Shown: piece by piece, positions 17,431-25,533 of the stretch
Numbering within the stretch: the first letter of the stretch is position 1
How the letters are laid out: each line of letters opens with the position of its first letter
Origin: Roseburia sp. 1XD42-69
GTDB taxonomy: Bacteria; Bacillota; Clostridia; Lachnospirales; Lachnospiraceae
Length of the DNA: 64,000 nt
Direction of reading: 5' to 3'
NCBI RefSeq assembly: GCF_003612565.1
Contig: NZ_RAZG01000001.1
Location: 62,001 to 126,000 of the forward strand
Notes under the pieces: model-generated
Database searches by the model: none
Seen by the model: the letters and a program-made list of their open reading frames with translations, nothing else
What the model was told of the DNA's origin: nothing
Made by a program: the position numbers and the translations under genes

Positions 17431-18189
17431 TTAATTATTCTCCTCATTTACAACCACGTTCTTAGAGTCATCCATCGCTTTCATAGCCCTCAGATATGCT
17501 TCTGTCTGAATCGCAATCTGTTCTTCACGTTTCTTAACTGTTCTACGTTCCTTATAAGCAAGTCTCTTGGCACGTTTCTTCTCAATTCGCTCTTGTTCTT
17601 CCTTCTGATGCTTCTCAAACTCTAACTTCTTCTCATAGACCTTCATACCACGTTTAATCGCATTATTATAAGCTGAAGATCCACCCATAATTTTCTTTGA
17701 AATGCAGATAGAAATTGCAGACTCCAAACTGAATGTATCAGGTTCTCTACATACAGATTTCTCTTTTGTTCCATCTGCAAAAGTTACTTCTACAACCTTG
17801 TTTGGCACAATTGGATTGACATCTACAATTTTAATATCTTTCTCTCTACATGCTAAAATTTTTTCAATTGGTAACATTTCTGTATTAAATGCTCTAACAT
17901 AATAATCCATCATATTCTCTCCTCCATAACTTGAACATTTTTTATTTTCTAAATAGTTATAAATTATTTCTCTTAATGGTATTCCGGCCAATAATGCTTG
18001 ATTTACTTTATCTAAACATGCAATATAATCACCCCAACTCAAAGAATGCCTTTGTAAAGTCATGCAAAAATTATCAACAACACAATCTTCTTCATTAGTA
18101 ATTGTTTTCATAATAGTTTTTTGTTCGTCAATTTTCCTTCGTATTTCTAATTCTCTTTGTTTACTTTCTCTTATAAAGTTTCTATCCAA
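17431..18189 (-). CDS. phage protein with possible internal start
   Basis: 252 aa. N-terminal ~90 aa helical domain, then MMDYYVRAFNTEMLPIEKI..., and a long Lys/Arg/Glu coiled coil (EEQERIEKKRAKRLAYKERR). A strong GGAGGAGAG sits inside the gene just before the Met-Met near residue 94, so a second, ~159 aa product starting there is likely, or two genes fused in frame. Function unknown. Cotranscribed with the glycohydrolase. Confidence 0.7.
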   Translation of the reverse strand: MDRNFIRESKQRELEIRRKIDEQKTIMKTITNEEDCVVDNFCMTLQRHSLSWGDYIACLDKVNQALLAGIPLREIIYNYLENKKCSSYGGENMMDYYVRAFNTEMLPIEKILACREKDIKIVDVNPIVPNKVVEVTFADGTKEKSVCREPDTFSLESAISICISKKIMGGSSAYNNAIKRGMKVYEKKLEFEKHQKEEQERIEKKRAKRLAYKERRTVKKREEQIAIQTEAYLRAMKAMDDSKNVVVNEENN

Positions 18190-18220
18190 TCATATACAAT
18201 ATTTATATTAGTCACCTTCC

Positions 18221-18240
18221 TTTGAAACGGAAATTTTATT
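18221..18240 (-). repeat. intercistronic palindrome
   Basis: Minus strand AATAAAATTTCCGTTTCAAA between the 18248 stop and the 18189 start. The left arm is weaker than the right. Confidence 0.45.
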
Positions 18241-18247
18241 AAATACT

Positions 18248-18613
18248 CTAATTTTCTGTGTTATATTTTTCTTGTAACATTTTAAAATGATCTTTACAGT
18301 TCTCCAAAGCTTCAAATTCAGTATTTCCATATCCTATTACAGATATAGAAATCCCCTCGTAATCAACAATAGAATATTCACATTTCCAAACGGGTTCATT
18401 TTCTTTCATCTGCATATATGCATCTTTACAATTACATTTAATTTCATATTTTTCATGTACTTGTGACCAAGGACTATTAATCCAAACAGCCCATTCTTCC
18501 ATATCGTCTTTTGTTAATTCTTCATCATTCTCTTTATAAAAACTAATAAAATCATCTGTATAATAAACAATTTCTTCATTATAACAAAAACTACCTGCTT
18601 TATATTTCTTCAT
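18248..18613 (-). CDS. hypothetical protein
   Basis: 121 aa. C-terminal half has YSIVDYEGISISVIGYGNTE and EALENCKDHFKMLQEKYN, as in small alpha/beta proteins of phages in which a long helix follows a sheet. No function assigned. Confidence 0.7.
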   Translation of the reverse strand: MKKYKAGSFCYNEEIVYYTDDFISFYKENDEELTKDDMEEWAVWINSPWSQVHEKYEIKCNCKDAYMQMKENEPVWKCEYSIVDYEGISISVIGYGNTEFEALENCKDHFKMLQEKYNTEN

Positions 18614-18637
18614 TTTGTCACCTATTTAAACAGAAAA

Positions 18638-18949
18638 TCAATGCTTTCTTTTTGAATCTTTAATCTTTTTATGTCTTTGTATTTGATAATCAAACTCTTG
18701 TAAAGTTTTATCTGTACATTCTAAAATTTCCAAATAAGGAGTAGATAAGGTGCCAAAAAGTTCAATCCAATGAACTATAACAATACGGTTTTCTTTATCA
18801 ATTTTGGGAATTGTATAACCAACGATACTATATTTATATTCATCAATAATTTTATCTATTTGTTTCCATATCTTATAATAATCTTGGTTACAATTTATCT
18901 CAAAAAGTTTATCACGTTTATTATTCGTATCTACTAAATGTAATTTCAT
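18638..18949 (-). CDS. hypothetical protein
   Basis: 103 aa, beta-strand rich then a basic tail (IQRHKKIKDSKRKH). Unknown. Confidence 0.65.
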   Translation of the reverse strand: MKLHLVDTNNKRDKLFEINCNQDYYKIWKQIDKIIDEYKYSIVGYTIPKIDKENRIVIVHWIELFGTLSTPYLEILECTDKTLQEFDYQIQRHKKIKDSKRKH

Positions 18950-18981
18950 AAATTTTTCCCTCCTTAAAACTCGTGCTTCAA

Positions 18982-19266
18982 CTACTTAACAATATAGTTT
19001 TTATAATTGCTAATATTTTTCTTTTCTGCCATCTCTACAGATATAACACGAACACACCAATCTACAAATAAACAATACTGATTGGGTAATTTATCATGCA
19101 GATATTTTCTAATTCTTTCAGATAATAATATATGTCCTCTATCAATCGCACTGTGAGAATATTCATCTTCGTACTCGTCTTCTCTTAAATATAATTCGTG
19201 AGAAAGTAAACCTGTTTCTACATCTTTGACAAAAATGTTATACTGATCTTCTACCTCGTAATTCAT
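18982..19266 (-). CDS. hypothetical protein downstream of the DGR reverse transcriptase
   Basis: 94 aa from ATG 19266 (GAGAGG upstream). Acidic helical protein (YLREDEYEDEYSHSAIDRGH). Starts 15 bases after the RT stop, so it is in the same transcript. No known DGR role. Confidence 0.65.
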   Translation of the reverse strand: MNYEVEDQYNIFVKDVETGLLSHELYLREDEYEDEYSHSAIDRGHILLSERIRKYLHDKLPNQYCLFVDWCVRVISVEMAEKKNISNYKNYIVK

Positions 19267-19280
19267 AATAAACCTCTCTT

Positions 19281-20318
19281 TTATTTTCCAAACAACTCTT
19301 CTACACATCTATCCATCTCATATCCCAATTTCACACAATTACCATGCGATATATGATTCTTCCATACATTATAGCTTTCATAAAATTTCTCTTTGCCCAA
19401 TTTTCCACACTTTACTAATCCAACCATTTTCTTAAATTTCTTCTTAGCAGCACGCTTATTCTCATTCTTCAACTTACGAATCACTTTTCCATTAGAAGTC
19501 ACATATGTATGAAAACCACAAAACTTAATTCCATTCTTAAATGGAATAATCTGAGTTTTTCCATTCAATTCAAGACCTAGTGTATATACAAACTCATAAA
19601 TTACAGACAAACACCATTTAGCATACTCTCTGTCCTGGACTATCAAATAAAAATCATCCATGTATCTACCATAGTATTTGACACCAAGCTCTCCTGTGAT
19701 GAAGTGATCCAACCCTGATAAATATAGAAGTGCATAAACCTGACTAATCTGATTGCCTAAAGGAAGCCCTACTCCCTCAGTACTATCAATAAACTTCTCA
19801 CACAGCCAATACACTTCTTTATCTTCTATAAAATATTTCAAAATATCCTTCAAAATATCGTGATTGATATTATAAAAGAACTTACTGATATCAGCTTTCA
19901 CAATCCAACAATCATAACCATACTTCTGATATGCCAAATACATTTGTGCTTTCAGACAATCTAAGCCAAATAATGTACCTTTGCCAATTTGCCCAGCGTA
20001 GTTTGTTTGAATAAACTCATTACTCAACCTTGGAATCAATACATTATCACATAGACTATGCTGTACAATTTTATCTACAAATGAGCACGACTTAATGACC
20101 CTTTCTTTTGGCTCATATATCGTAAATTCATTGTATTTTGATACTTGATATGTCTTTGTTTTTAATCTTCTCTTTATTTGATGGATTCCATCAAGAGCTG
20201 CTACTTGAAATTTCTGACTGCTTTTTGAAAAACCTTTACCTGATTTAGATTTTAAAAATGCTTGATACAAATTGCCGAAATCTACTACTTTTTCAAAATC
20301 TGATTTATCTTCTATCAT
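19281..20318 (-). CDS. DGR reverse transcriptase
   Basis: 345 aa. Reverse transcriptase fold with the catalytic YMDD at 219-222 (YYGRYMDDFYLI), the first Asp in IVKADISKFFYNINHD, and motif 4 GLPLGNQISQ at 184-193. That last motif is typical of diversity-generating retroelements rather than group II introns (no maturase or HNH tail). It copies the template repeat at 20438 into cDNA with errors at adenines and transfers it to the target gene at 21012. Template repeat, Avd and target lie in the expected order immediately upstream. Confidence 0.95.
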   Translation of the reverse strand: MIEDKSDFEKVVDFGNLYQAFLKSKSGKGFSKSSQKFQVAALDGIHQIKRRLKTKTYQVSKYNEFTIYEPKERVIKSCSFVDKIVQHSLCDNVLIPRLSNEFIQTNYAGQIGKGTLFGLDCLKAQMYLAYQKYGYDCWIVKADISKFFYNINHDILKDILKYFIEDKEVYWLCEKFIDSTEGVGLPLGNQISQVYALLYLSGLDHFITGELGVKYYGRYMDDFYLIVQDREYAKWCLSVIYEFVYTLGLELNGKTQIIPFKNGIKFCGFHTYVTSNGKVIRKLKNENKRAAKKKFKKMVGLVKCGKLGKEKFYESYNVWKNHISHGNCVKLGYEMDRCVEELFGK

Positions 20319-20437
20319 AATATTTTGTTCCTTTATATTTATCCTGACATCTTCGTGTTAGGAAAGGTTGTTTATTCTTTTGATATCGGGACTCTAATTT
20401 CAGTGTTTCTCTTACTTTCATTCGTCTTCCGATCCAG

Positions 20438-20520
20438 AACGGACGCACGCCTTTGTCATTCCAGTTGCAGTCGTTATAGTTCACATTGCCATTGGAGTTA
20501 ACGTATTGAACATAGTGGGT
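20438..20520 (-). repeat. DGR template repeat (TR)
   Basis: 83 bp between avd and the RT gene, rich in AAY codons on the coding strand. It aligns without gaps to the variable repeat at 21031-21113. I count 17 differences; 14 fall at template adenines. Translated, TR reads ...VQYVNSNGNVNYNDCNWND..., whose Asn and Tyr codons are the variable positions. This stretch is RNA template, not a gene, although an open frame runs through it. Confidence 0.93.
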
Positions 20521-20541
20521 CATACAACAAACAACCTAAAA

Positions 20542-20910
20542 TTATCTCTCTTTATCTTTTGAACGCCATGCAATACTCATATATTTCACATCATTTATTT
20601 GTTTCTGCCAATATCCTACTGTATCACTTCCAATTAATTTCAATTTCATAGAAAGTTCCACATAACAAGACAACTTATCACAACATGAAATTGCTTTTGT
20701 TTGTAATTCTTGGCGTTCCGATTTTGAAGTATCCAATTTCAGCCTATTTGCATCAAGCAAATATTCATATATATCCATACAGCGATTTTGGATGCGTTTT
20801 ACCAATGTTAAATGCTTAACTGGATACCTCTTTCGGTTTGATGTAATTGTCATAGTATATTCCATAAGATTTATTGCTTTTACAATAACATCCAGTTTCG
20901 CTTCGCTCAC
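20542..20910 (-). CDS. avd: DGR accessory variability determinant
   Basis: 122 aa, all-helical and basic (NRKRYPVKHLTLVKRIQNRCMDIYEYL...LKLIGSDTVGYWQKQINDVKYMS), length and helix spacing as in Avd four-helix bundles. Avd forms a barrel-shaped pentamer that binds RT and template RNA and is required for mutagenic cDNA synthesis. Its place between target and TR is standard. Confidence 0.88.
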   Translation of the reverse strand: MSEAKLDVIVKAINLMEYTMTITSNRKRYPVKHLTLVKRIQNRCMDIYEYLLDANRLKLDTSKSERQELQTKAISCCDKLSCYVELSMKLKLIGSDTVGYWQKQINDVKYMSIAWRSKDKER

Positions 20911-20947
20911 TGGTTTTCCCTGCTCCTTTCAGTTGCTCATCGGCTAC

Positions 20948-20972
20948 CTACGGAATGCTGACGCATTCCTAG
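20948..20972 (-). promoter_or_regulatory. hairpin downstream of the variable repeat
   Basis: GGAATGC / GCATTCC stem with a 4-base loop (20952-20969), extended by CTA/TAG with one bulged base. It lies about 60 bases past the repeat end, in the avd-target gap. DGRs often carry a hairpin or cruciform after the initiation site (IMH) that stimulates retrohoming; a plain intercistronic terminator is the alternative. Confidence 0.6.
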
Positions 20973-21011
20973 TTACTGGCTACCCGATAGTTTTTTGCAA
21001 GATTCAAAGAT

Positions 21012-21782
21012 TTAAGATTGAAGGATGAAAAACGGACGCACACCCTTGTCATTCCAGAAACAGCCGTTGTAGCCCACATTGCCACAGGAGCCAACGTACT
21101 GAACACAGAGGGCATCGTTTCTCTTCGGTGTCTGATTAGGATTAGCAAGCCAATACCAATTATCAATCAACGGAATACTTTCACCAAACTTCATAAGCAA
21201 CTGAATATTTGGGATTGCTAAAATATCGCCTTCAACACTTCCATAATCTTTAAATCCATCCATAGAAGTCAAATCAAGAGAAATCGGAACAAGTTTATCT
21301 CCAAATTCTTTCTTTAAATCCTCAGACAATTCACTATTAATAAGATCATTTCGTACATAAGATTCTACATAATTATTTGTTTTACCAAACTCTGACTTTT
21401 TAAGAATTCCATTCATGAAGTAATATGTACAATCTCCATCCTGTACACTTGTCCAATAATGCCCGCAAATAAATTTGAACTGTTTTCTCCACTCATTCAT
21501 ATATTCTTCAACTGCATTTCTAAAATCCTGCTCATATCTCTCTGGGTCTCTTTCGTACCAATCAGGTACAATATCCTGATCGACCTTATATCTCCAGTCT
21601 TTTACATTGGTCATTTTATCATTATTTTTAGGAATTAACTCTGCTCTTACAAATGTTTTAGATGCATTCATGTGAGTATCCTCAATCCCAAGATTCTCTA
21701 ACAAATCCGAATGACTTTCATTTCCTTCTGGTGCTAAAACAACCCTGTTCTTCAAAATAATTCCACTTTTAAAATTACACAT
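21012..21782 (-). CDS. DGR target protein, C-type-lectin-like fold
   Basis: 256 aa. The C-terminal ~50 residues (NWYWLANPNQTPKRND...GCFWNDKGVRPFFIL) are the lectin-fold variable segment typical of DGR targets. Compared with the template, eight amino acids differ, seven of them clear adenine-site changes (for example Asn to Gly, Cys or Phe). The N-terminal ~200 aa (MCNFKSGIILKNRVVLAPEGNESHSD...) have no domain I recognise. Such proteins usually display variable ligand-binding loops, for example at phage tail tips, but here no structural genes are adjacent. Confidence 0.92.
   Translation of the reverse strand: MCNFKSGIILKNRVVLAPEGNESHSDLLENLGIEDTHMNASKTFVRAELIPKNNDKMTNVKDWRYKVDQDIVPDWYERDPERYEQDFRNAVEEYMNEWRKQFKFICGHYWTSVQDGDCTYYFMNGILKKSEFGKTNNYVESYVRNDLINSELSEDLKKEFGDKLVPISLDLTSMDGFKDYGSVEGDILAIPNIQLLMKFGESIPLIDNWYWLANPNQTPKRNDALCVQYVGSCGNVGYNGCFWNDKGVRPFFILQS
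21031..21113 (-). repeat. DGR variable repeat (VR)
   Basis: 3' end of the target gene, aligned to TR. The GTGCGTCCGTT near its 3' end is shared exactly and probably includes the initiation (IMH) sequence. Beyond 21113 and below 21031 similarity stops. Confidence 0.92.
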
Positions 21783-21834
21783 AATATCTCTCCTTTTCTA
21801 TTTGTGTGTTTAATATATACTTCTCTTTTTGCAC

Positions 21835-21853
21835 TTGAAAGTTTCATTTTATT
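21835..21853 (-). repeat. intercistronic palindrome with embedded stop
   Basis: Minus strand AATAAAATGAAACTTTCAA. The TGA of the 21844 gene is in the palindrome, upstream of the DGR target operon. Confidence 0.5.
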
Positions 21854-22047
21854 GACTTCTTGACTAAATTTCCGCAACAATATGTACCAACCATGTCAAA
21901 AGTCTGTTTACATTTACATTGTTTCTTCTTTACATCATCATCAGACATCCAAACCTGATGTAGTCTGCACCAATATGTAGGATTTTTGCAGATTTTATTG
22001 TCAAGCCCCATGAATGGGTGTCTTTGGTCTGCTATTTGGTAGGTCAT
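21844..22047 (-). CDS. small Cys-rich protein
   Basis: 67 aa with KNPTYWCRLHQVW, CKCKQTF and TYCCGN: a probable metal-binding protein. Starts six bases after the 22054 stop. Confidence 0.7.
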   Translation of the reverse strand: MTYQIADQRHPFMGLDNKICKNPTYWCRLHQVWMSDDDVKKKQCKCKQTFDMVGTYCCGNLVKKSIK

Positions 22048-22053
22048 TGGGTA

Positions 22054-22386
22054 TCACTCCAATCTCTGACCGCATTTGTGGCAATAATTACTCCCACCGA
22101 CCGGTTCTGTGCCGCAAACGGGGCATTCATAACTATTAAAACCGCAATATGAATCTAAAACCCTTTTCTTCCCCCTCTGCCTTTCCCTTGCCTCCCAGCA
22201 TTCTTCGACTGTGCCGATTGCTCGGTATTGCTGGATTTCTTCAAGAGAAGATATGGAAAGAGTTAGTGCATCCGAAAATTTGCAGAAATCCTTCAATTCT
22301 TTATCGCTCATATCCTTTCCCCTAGCAAAATTCATTCTATCTTCACAAAACTTTGCAATTAGTTTCTTTGCTTCATTCTCCGTCAT
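22054..22386 (-). CDS. zinc-ribbon protein
   Basis: 110 aa. Helical N-terminus (LIAKFCEDRMNFARGKDMSD) and a C-terminal ribbon CPVCGTEPVGGSNYCHKCGQRL. Common in phages as small host-interacting or nucleic-acid-binding proteins. Function unknown. Confidence 0.75.
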   Translation of the reverse strand: MTENEAKKLIAKFCEDRMNFARGKDMSDKELKDFCKFSDALTLSISSLEEIQQYRAIGTVEECWEARERQRGKKRVLDSYCGFNSYECPVCGTEPVGGSNYCHKCGQRLE

Positions 22387-22432
22387 CCTATCACCTCACA
22401 CCACAAAATCAAATTTTCATTGACAAAACATA

Positions 22433-22687
22433 CTAATAAAGCATTTGTCCGCAACCACAATATCCTGGATATTTCATCAAGTTGTGACACTTTGGACAAA
22501 AATATTTTCCTTCAATTATTTCTCTTGAAATTGCGACTTGTTTTTCCAGAGCAATAATCGCTACAGAAATTGCTTGCCCCAATTCACATTCAGTATCGTC
22601 AAAACCGCCTACATATCTTCCATCAATCATTTTTGCAGTTTTTGGATAATTTTTCTTTAATATTTCTATTGCATCTCTAGCTTCCAT
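22433..22687 (-). CDS. zinc-ribbon protein
   Basis: 84 aa from ATG 22687 (GGAGAATT upstream). Begins MEARDAIEILKKNYPKTAKM and ends with YFCPKCHNLMKYPGYCGCGQ. Related in plan to the 22054 gene. Confidence 0.72.
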   Translation of the reverse strand: MEARDAIEILKKNYPKTAKMIDGRYVGGFDDTECELGQAISVAIIALEKQVAISREIIEGKYFCPKCHNLMKYPGYCGCGQMLY

Positions 22688-22708
22688 ATAATTCTCCAAC
22701 CTTTCCAC

Positions 22709-22726
22709 GAAATGAATTTTTCATCG
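22709..22726 (-). repeat. intercistronic palindrome
   Basis: Minus strand CGATGAAAAATTCATTTC between the GIY-YIG gene stop and the 22687 start. Confidence 0.45.
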
Positions 22727-22731
22727 CCTTA

Positions 22732-23307
22732 TTAATTAATCAATTCCATATCTTTTTCTATTAAACTGTTAATATATTGAGTTATATTTAACCCATATTT
22801 TCCACGTTTATCTATTACTTGCTCATACAATCGAATAGGAACAGCAACATTAATTAATTTTGATGGTTCTTTTGTTTTCGGTCTTCCTGGTCGTCTTTTT
22901 GTATTTTGGCATTCAATCCATTTTAATACATCTTTATAAGACTTTTTACCGCCACTATTTTGTTTTTCAAATGTTGTAAATTTATGTTGCAAGATAGGCT
23001 TTAACATTTCTATGTATTTTTGTTCTTCTGAATTTACTTCATTTCTATCATTTGTTTTCAATTGCTTCATTTTTACAGTATCAAACATCAAATTGTCTAT
23101 ATGTATTTTTAGTCTTGTAATAGGATTAACATTTGTTTGTCCAACATATAAACACTTTTGTTCTTCCATATCATGAGTTTCAAGAACATAAATTATACTT
23201 TTATTCAAGTCCCCATCTCTATTACAAGATAAATCAAAATCTAACTGAATATGACTATTTAGATTTTCATCAACCTTATAAACTCTTAAATCCTGCACTA
23301 CATTCAC
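22732..23307 (-). CDS. GIY-YIG nuclease with AT-hook and helix-rich tail
   Basis: 191 aa. GIY-YIG core: IIYVLETHD...CLYVGQTNVNPITRLKIH (residues ~40-70). An RRPGRPKTK AT-hook near 140 and a ribbon-helix-helix-like tail (INVAVPIRLYEQVID) provide DNA binding. Free-standing GIY-YIG proteins are homing-type nucleases in phages. Its start overlaps the 23304 stop. Confidence 0.85.
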   Translation of the reverse strand: MNVVQDLRVYKVDENLNSHIQLDFDLSCNRDGDLNKSIIYVLETHDMEEQKCLYVGQTNVNPITRLKIHIDNLMFDTVKMKQLKTNDRNEVNSEEQKYIEMLKPILQHKFTTFEKQNSGGKKSYKDVLKWIECQNTKRRPGRPKTKEPSKLINVAVPIRLYEQVIDKRGKYGLNITQYINSLIEKDMELIN

Positions 23308-23471
23308 TCCTTTACAAGTTCCTTTTCTACAGAATATTTTAAATTTTCACATACATATCCTTTGTTTAATTCTTCTTCAACCAGCTCTGAAATATCATCG
23401 GTAGAATTGTCTGTGATATCTATTTCCACATCTGTATAAAATGAACACTTCACCCTAAATCGTCTTTTCAT
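23304..23471 (-). CDS. small beta-rich protein
   Basis: 55 aa from ATG 23471 with GGAGG four bases before. MKRRFRVKCSFYTDVEIDIT then an acidic helix. Unknown. Confidence 0.65.
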   Translation of the reverse strand: MKRRFRVKCSFYTDVEIDITDNSTDDISELVEEELNKGYVCENLKYSVEKELVKE

Positions 23472-23570
23472 AAATCCTCCGTTTAAACACACTATATACT
23501 GTATTTTCTGTGTTTGCTATATACTATATATAGTACATGAGTTGCCATAAAATGTTAGATTCATTGGGTA

Positions 23571-23969
23571 TCAAATTACATCTTCTGTGTAATCTGATAC
23601 ATCAATTAACCAATTCCCTTCATCATCTTTAACATTAAGTAATATTAGCCATGAAACAATTCGATGATATAGAACTTCATAAAATTCTGTACAACCATCC
23701 GCATTTAACCATCGTTTTTCCTGAAATGCTTCATCAACAATTACATTCTGCCAAAAACTCCTAATTCTATCTGGTGTAAGAAACACTTCTACACATCTGT
23801 TAAACCATAAATGAAGCATAAACTTATATGATAAAACAGGAAGTTTTTCTTTTGGAATACAATAATATTTTCTATAATATGCGTCTAAAGCATCTTCTAA
23901 TGTTTTATATTTATCCTGATCATAAAGACCTTTACATATCATAAGAATATCGTTTTCTGTAGTTTTCAC
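23571..23969 (-). CDS. hypothetical helical protein
   Basis: 132 aa from GTG 23969, six bases after GAGGAGA. Contains KTLEDALDAYYRKYYCIPKE and a C-terminal WLILLNVKDDEGNWL. No domain recognised. Confidence 0.65.
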   Translation of the reverse strand: MKTTENDILMICKGLYDQDKYKTLEDALDAYYRKYYCIPKEKLPVLSYKFMLHLWFNRCVEVFLTPDRIRSFWQNVIVDEAFQEKRWLNADGCTEFYEVLYHRIVSWLILLNVKDDEGNWLIDVSDYTEDVI

Positions 23970-23980
23970 TGTAACTCTCC

Positions 23981-24151
23981 TCAAATATTCATTAATGCAA
24001 TTACATCTGCTACTGAAATATGTTTTTCTTTTGCTTTGCTAATAATTTTATCATGATCAGGATCAAATCCAGATTTATCATCACATCCACATTCGCATCC
24101 ATCGTATTCATCATAACATGTACAGAAATAACACTTATCAAATTCATTCAT
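23981..24151 (-). CDS. 56 aa Cys-rich peptide
   Basis: ATG 24151 behind GGAGAGG. MNEFDKCYFCTCYDEYDGC followed by ECGCDDK, then a short helix. Likely metal-binding. It fills the gap between the Thg1-like gene and the 23571 gene. Confidence 0.65.
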   Translation of the reverse strand: MNEFDKCYFCTCYDEYDGCECGCDDKSGFDPDHDKIISKAKEKHISVADVIALMNI

Positions 24152-24152
24152 A

Positions 24153-24995
24153 TTACACCTCTCCTACATTCACAAACCGTTCAATATATTCTCTGCCATC
24201 ACCTTTGAAAATTGGAATATCATAATCAACAATCCAATTATTCTCACCCTGTTTCGGATCACGCAATATACACTTTTCCTTTACGCCATCTGATTCAAGA
24301 ATAATTCGATTTCTAACCACACAGCTCCCACGCTTCTGATATGTAGGAAAGTCATTCCAATTAATACCTTTCTGAGTCATGAGCATATCCTGAATGTCAT
24401 TACAAGATTTAAACTGTAACTCCTTATGACTGAAATTTGCTTGTCCTACCATCTGAATACTATTTCTGGATGCGTCAAGTTGCCGCCAGTAGAAGTAATT
24501 TGTCGCTTCTTCTCGTGGAATATTAAAGACTCTGGCATCAAACATGGCTCCTGAATAAGCAACCTCAAAATATCTATCCATTGTTTTTGTATTATCAACC
24601 TTCAAATCAGACACAGTTTCACTGAATATCCGATTAAAAGCCATAGTCGCCATACTTGCAGAAATACTACACATTTTCTGTATTTCATAATCAAACCATG
24701 CCGACGTTTCAAATCTCTGATAATCAATTAGTAACAAAGAAATTTCATCTGACTGTGTATAGGCTAATGAGCAACCTTGTATATTCTCGCAAAGATATTT
24801 CGCTGTTTCCTGCATTGTCATAATAAGAACATCATCAAAAGGTCTTTTGAATCCTCTGGTGAATGTATGAAACGCCTTACCATCAATCCGAATCACAACT
24901 GGCGTTCTTCTCATTAATTTTGTCTTAGGGATTTCTTCATAAAATGTTTTCATTCGATTTCCTAAATCATCTCTCTTCATTTTCTTATCACTCAT
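24153..24995 (-). CDS. Thg1-like protein (tRNA 5'-end 3'-5' polymerase)
   Basis: 280 aa, normal family length. Metal-binding motifs VVIRIDGKAFHTFTRGF (residues ~32-48) and YTQSDEISLLL (~100-110), plus WRQLDASRNSIQMVGQANFS, all match Thg1/TLP enzymes. Family members add nucleotides in the 3'-5' direction, either G-1 of tRNA-His or, in bacteria and phages, template-guided repair of 5'-truncated tRNAs. With RNA ligase, kinase-HD and tRNA genes in the same window, a tRNA repair role is the best reading. Confidence 0.93.
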   Translation of the reverse strand: MSDKKMKRDDLGNRMKTFYEEIPKTKLMRRTPVVIRIDGKAFHTFTRGFKRPFDDVLIMTMQETAKYLCENIQGCSLAYTQSDEISLLLIDYQRFETSAWFDYEIQKMCSISASMATMAFNRIFSETVSDLKVDNTKTMDRYFEVAYSGAMFDARVFNIPREEATNYFYWRQLDASRNSIQMVGQANFSHKELQFKSCNDIQDMLMTQKGINWNDFPTYQKRGSCVVRNRIILESDGVKEKCILRDPKQGENNWIVDYDIPIFKGDGREYIERFVNVGEV

Positions 24996-25006
24996 GACTA
25001 TTTCTC

Positions 25007-25231
25007 CTACAGTTCATCAACCTTTTTGTGCATCAAATCCAACAGTTCCTTTTTCTGTTCCTGTAACTCCTTAATTGCAAGTGCAGTAACCTCAACACTT
25101 AATCCACAATTCGATATATAATTCTGCTTCTTGGTAATTTCAAATACTGCACTTTCCAACTCAGCTAATGACATTGGTAGAGTTTTCTTACACTCCTTAT
25201 CACCAAAAATAATACATCTGCCATAATTCAT
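25007..25231 (-). CDS. small helical protein
   Basis: 74 aa with a C-terminal coiled coil (ALAIKELQEQKKELLDLMHKK). Immediately upstream of the Thg1-like gene (11 bases) in the same operon. Confidence 0.65.
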   Translation of the reverse strand: MNYGRCIIFGDKECKKTLPMSLAELESAVFEITKKQNYISNCGLSVEVTALAIKELQEQKKELLDLMHKKVDEL

Positions 25232-25263
25232 AATATTTTTCTCCTTTTCTCTTCAATTTTCCC

Positions 25264-25283
25264 TTTGAAATGCGGCTTCTATT
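25264..25283 (-). repeat. intercistronic palindrome with embedded stop
   Basis: Minus strand AATAGAAGCCGCATTTCAAA; the TAA of the 25282 gene overlaps its left end. Confidence 0.45.
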
Positions 25284-25533
25284 ACATGCATAACATATTC
25301 ATCAATTCACAGACTGGTGCAAAATAAGGTTTCTGTCTCACCACGAAATCTTTTTCAAATTCGGAAATCAACTTTTGTAATTCTTCATATTTTTTATTGA
25401 TTTCGCAAATCCTTTTCTGTCTTTCTTTCTCAAGTTTTTCTTTCATTGCTTTACCATCCCGCATTTTCTGCTCATGTTCACAACATTCCTGCTCTGTATT
25501 AAATACCTTATTATCATCACTTATATATCTCAC
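25282..25533 (-). CDS. small coiled-coil protein
   Basis: 83 aa starting at a GTG that overlaps the TGA of the 43 aa gene. A basic-acidic coiled coil (MKEKLEKERQKRICEINKKY) occupies the middle; the N-terminus has ISDDNKVFNTEQECCEHE, a pattern often seen in small phage proteins. Confidence 0.7.
   Translation of the reverse strand: MRYISDDNKVFNTEQECCEHEQKMRDGKAMKEKLEKERQKRICEINKKYEELQKLISEFEKDFVVRQKPYFAPVCELMNMLCM

Noticed and set aside
19281-20318. Group II intron reverse transcriptase
   Set aside because: No maturase or endonuclease domain, no intron ribozyme seen, and a matched TR/VR pair is present.
20305-20523. 72-codon open frame over the template repeat
   Set aside because: It is the untranslated DGR template; the frame is open because TR mirrors coding sequence. 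It also overlaps the RT start.
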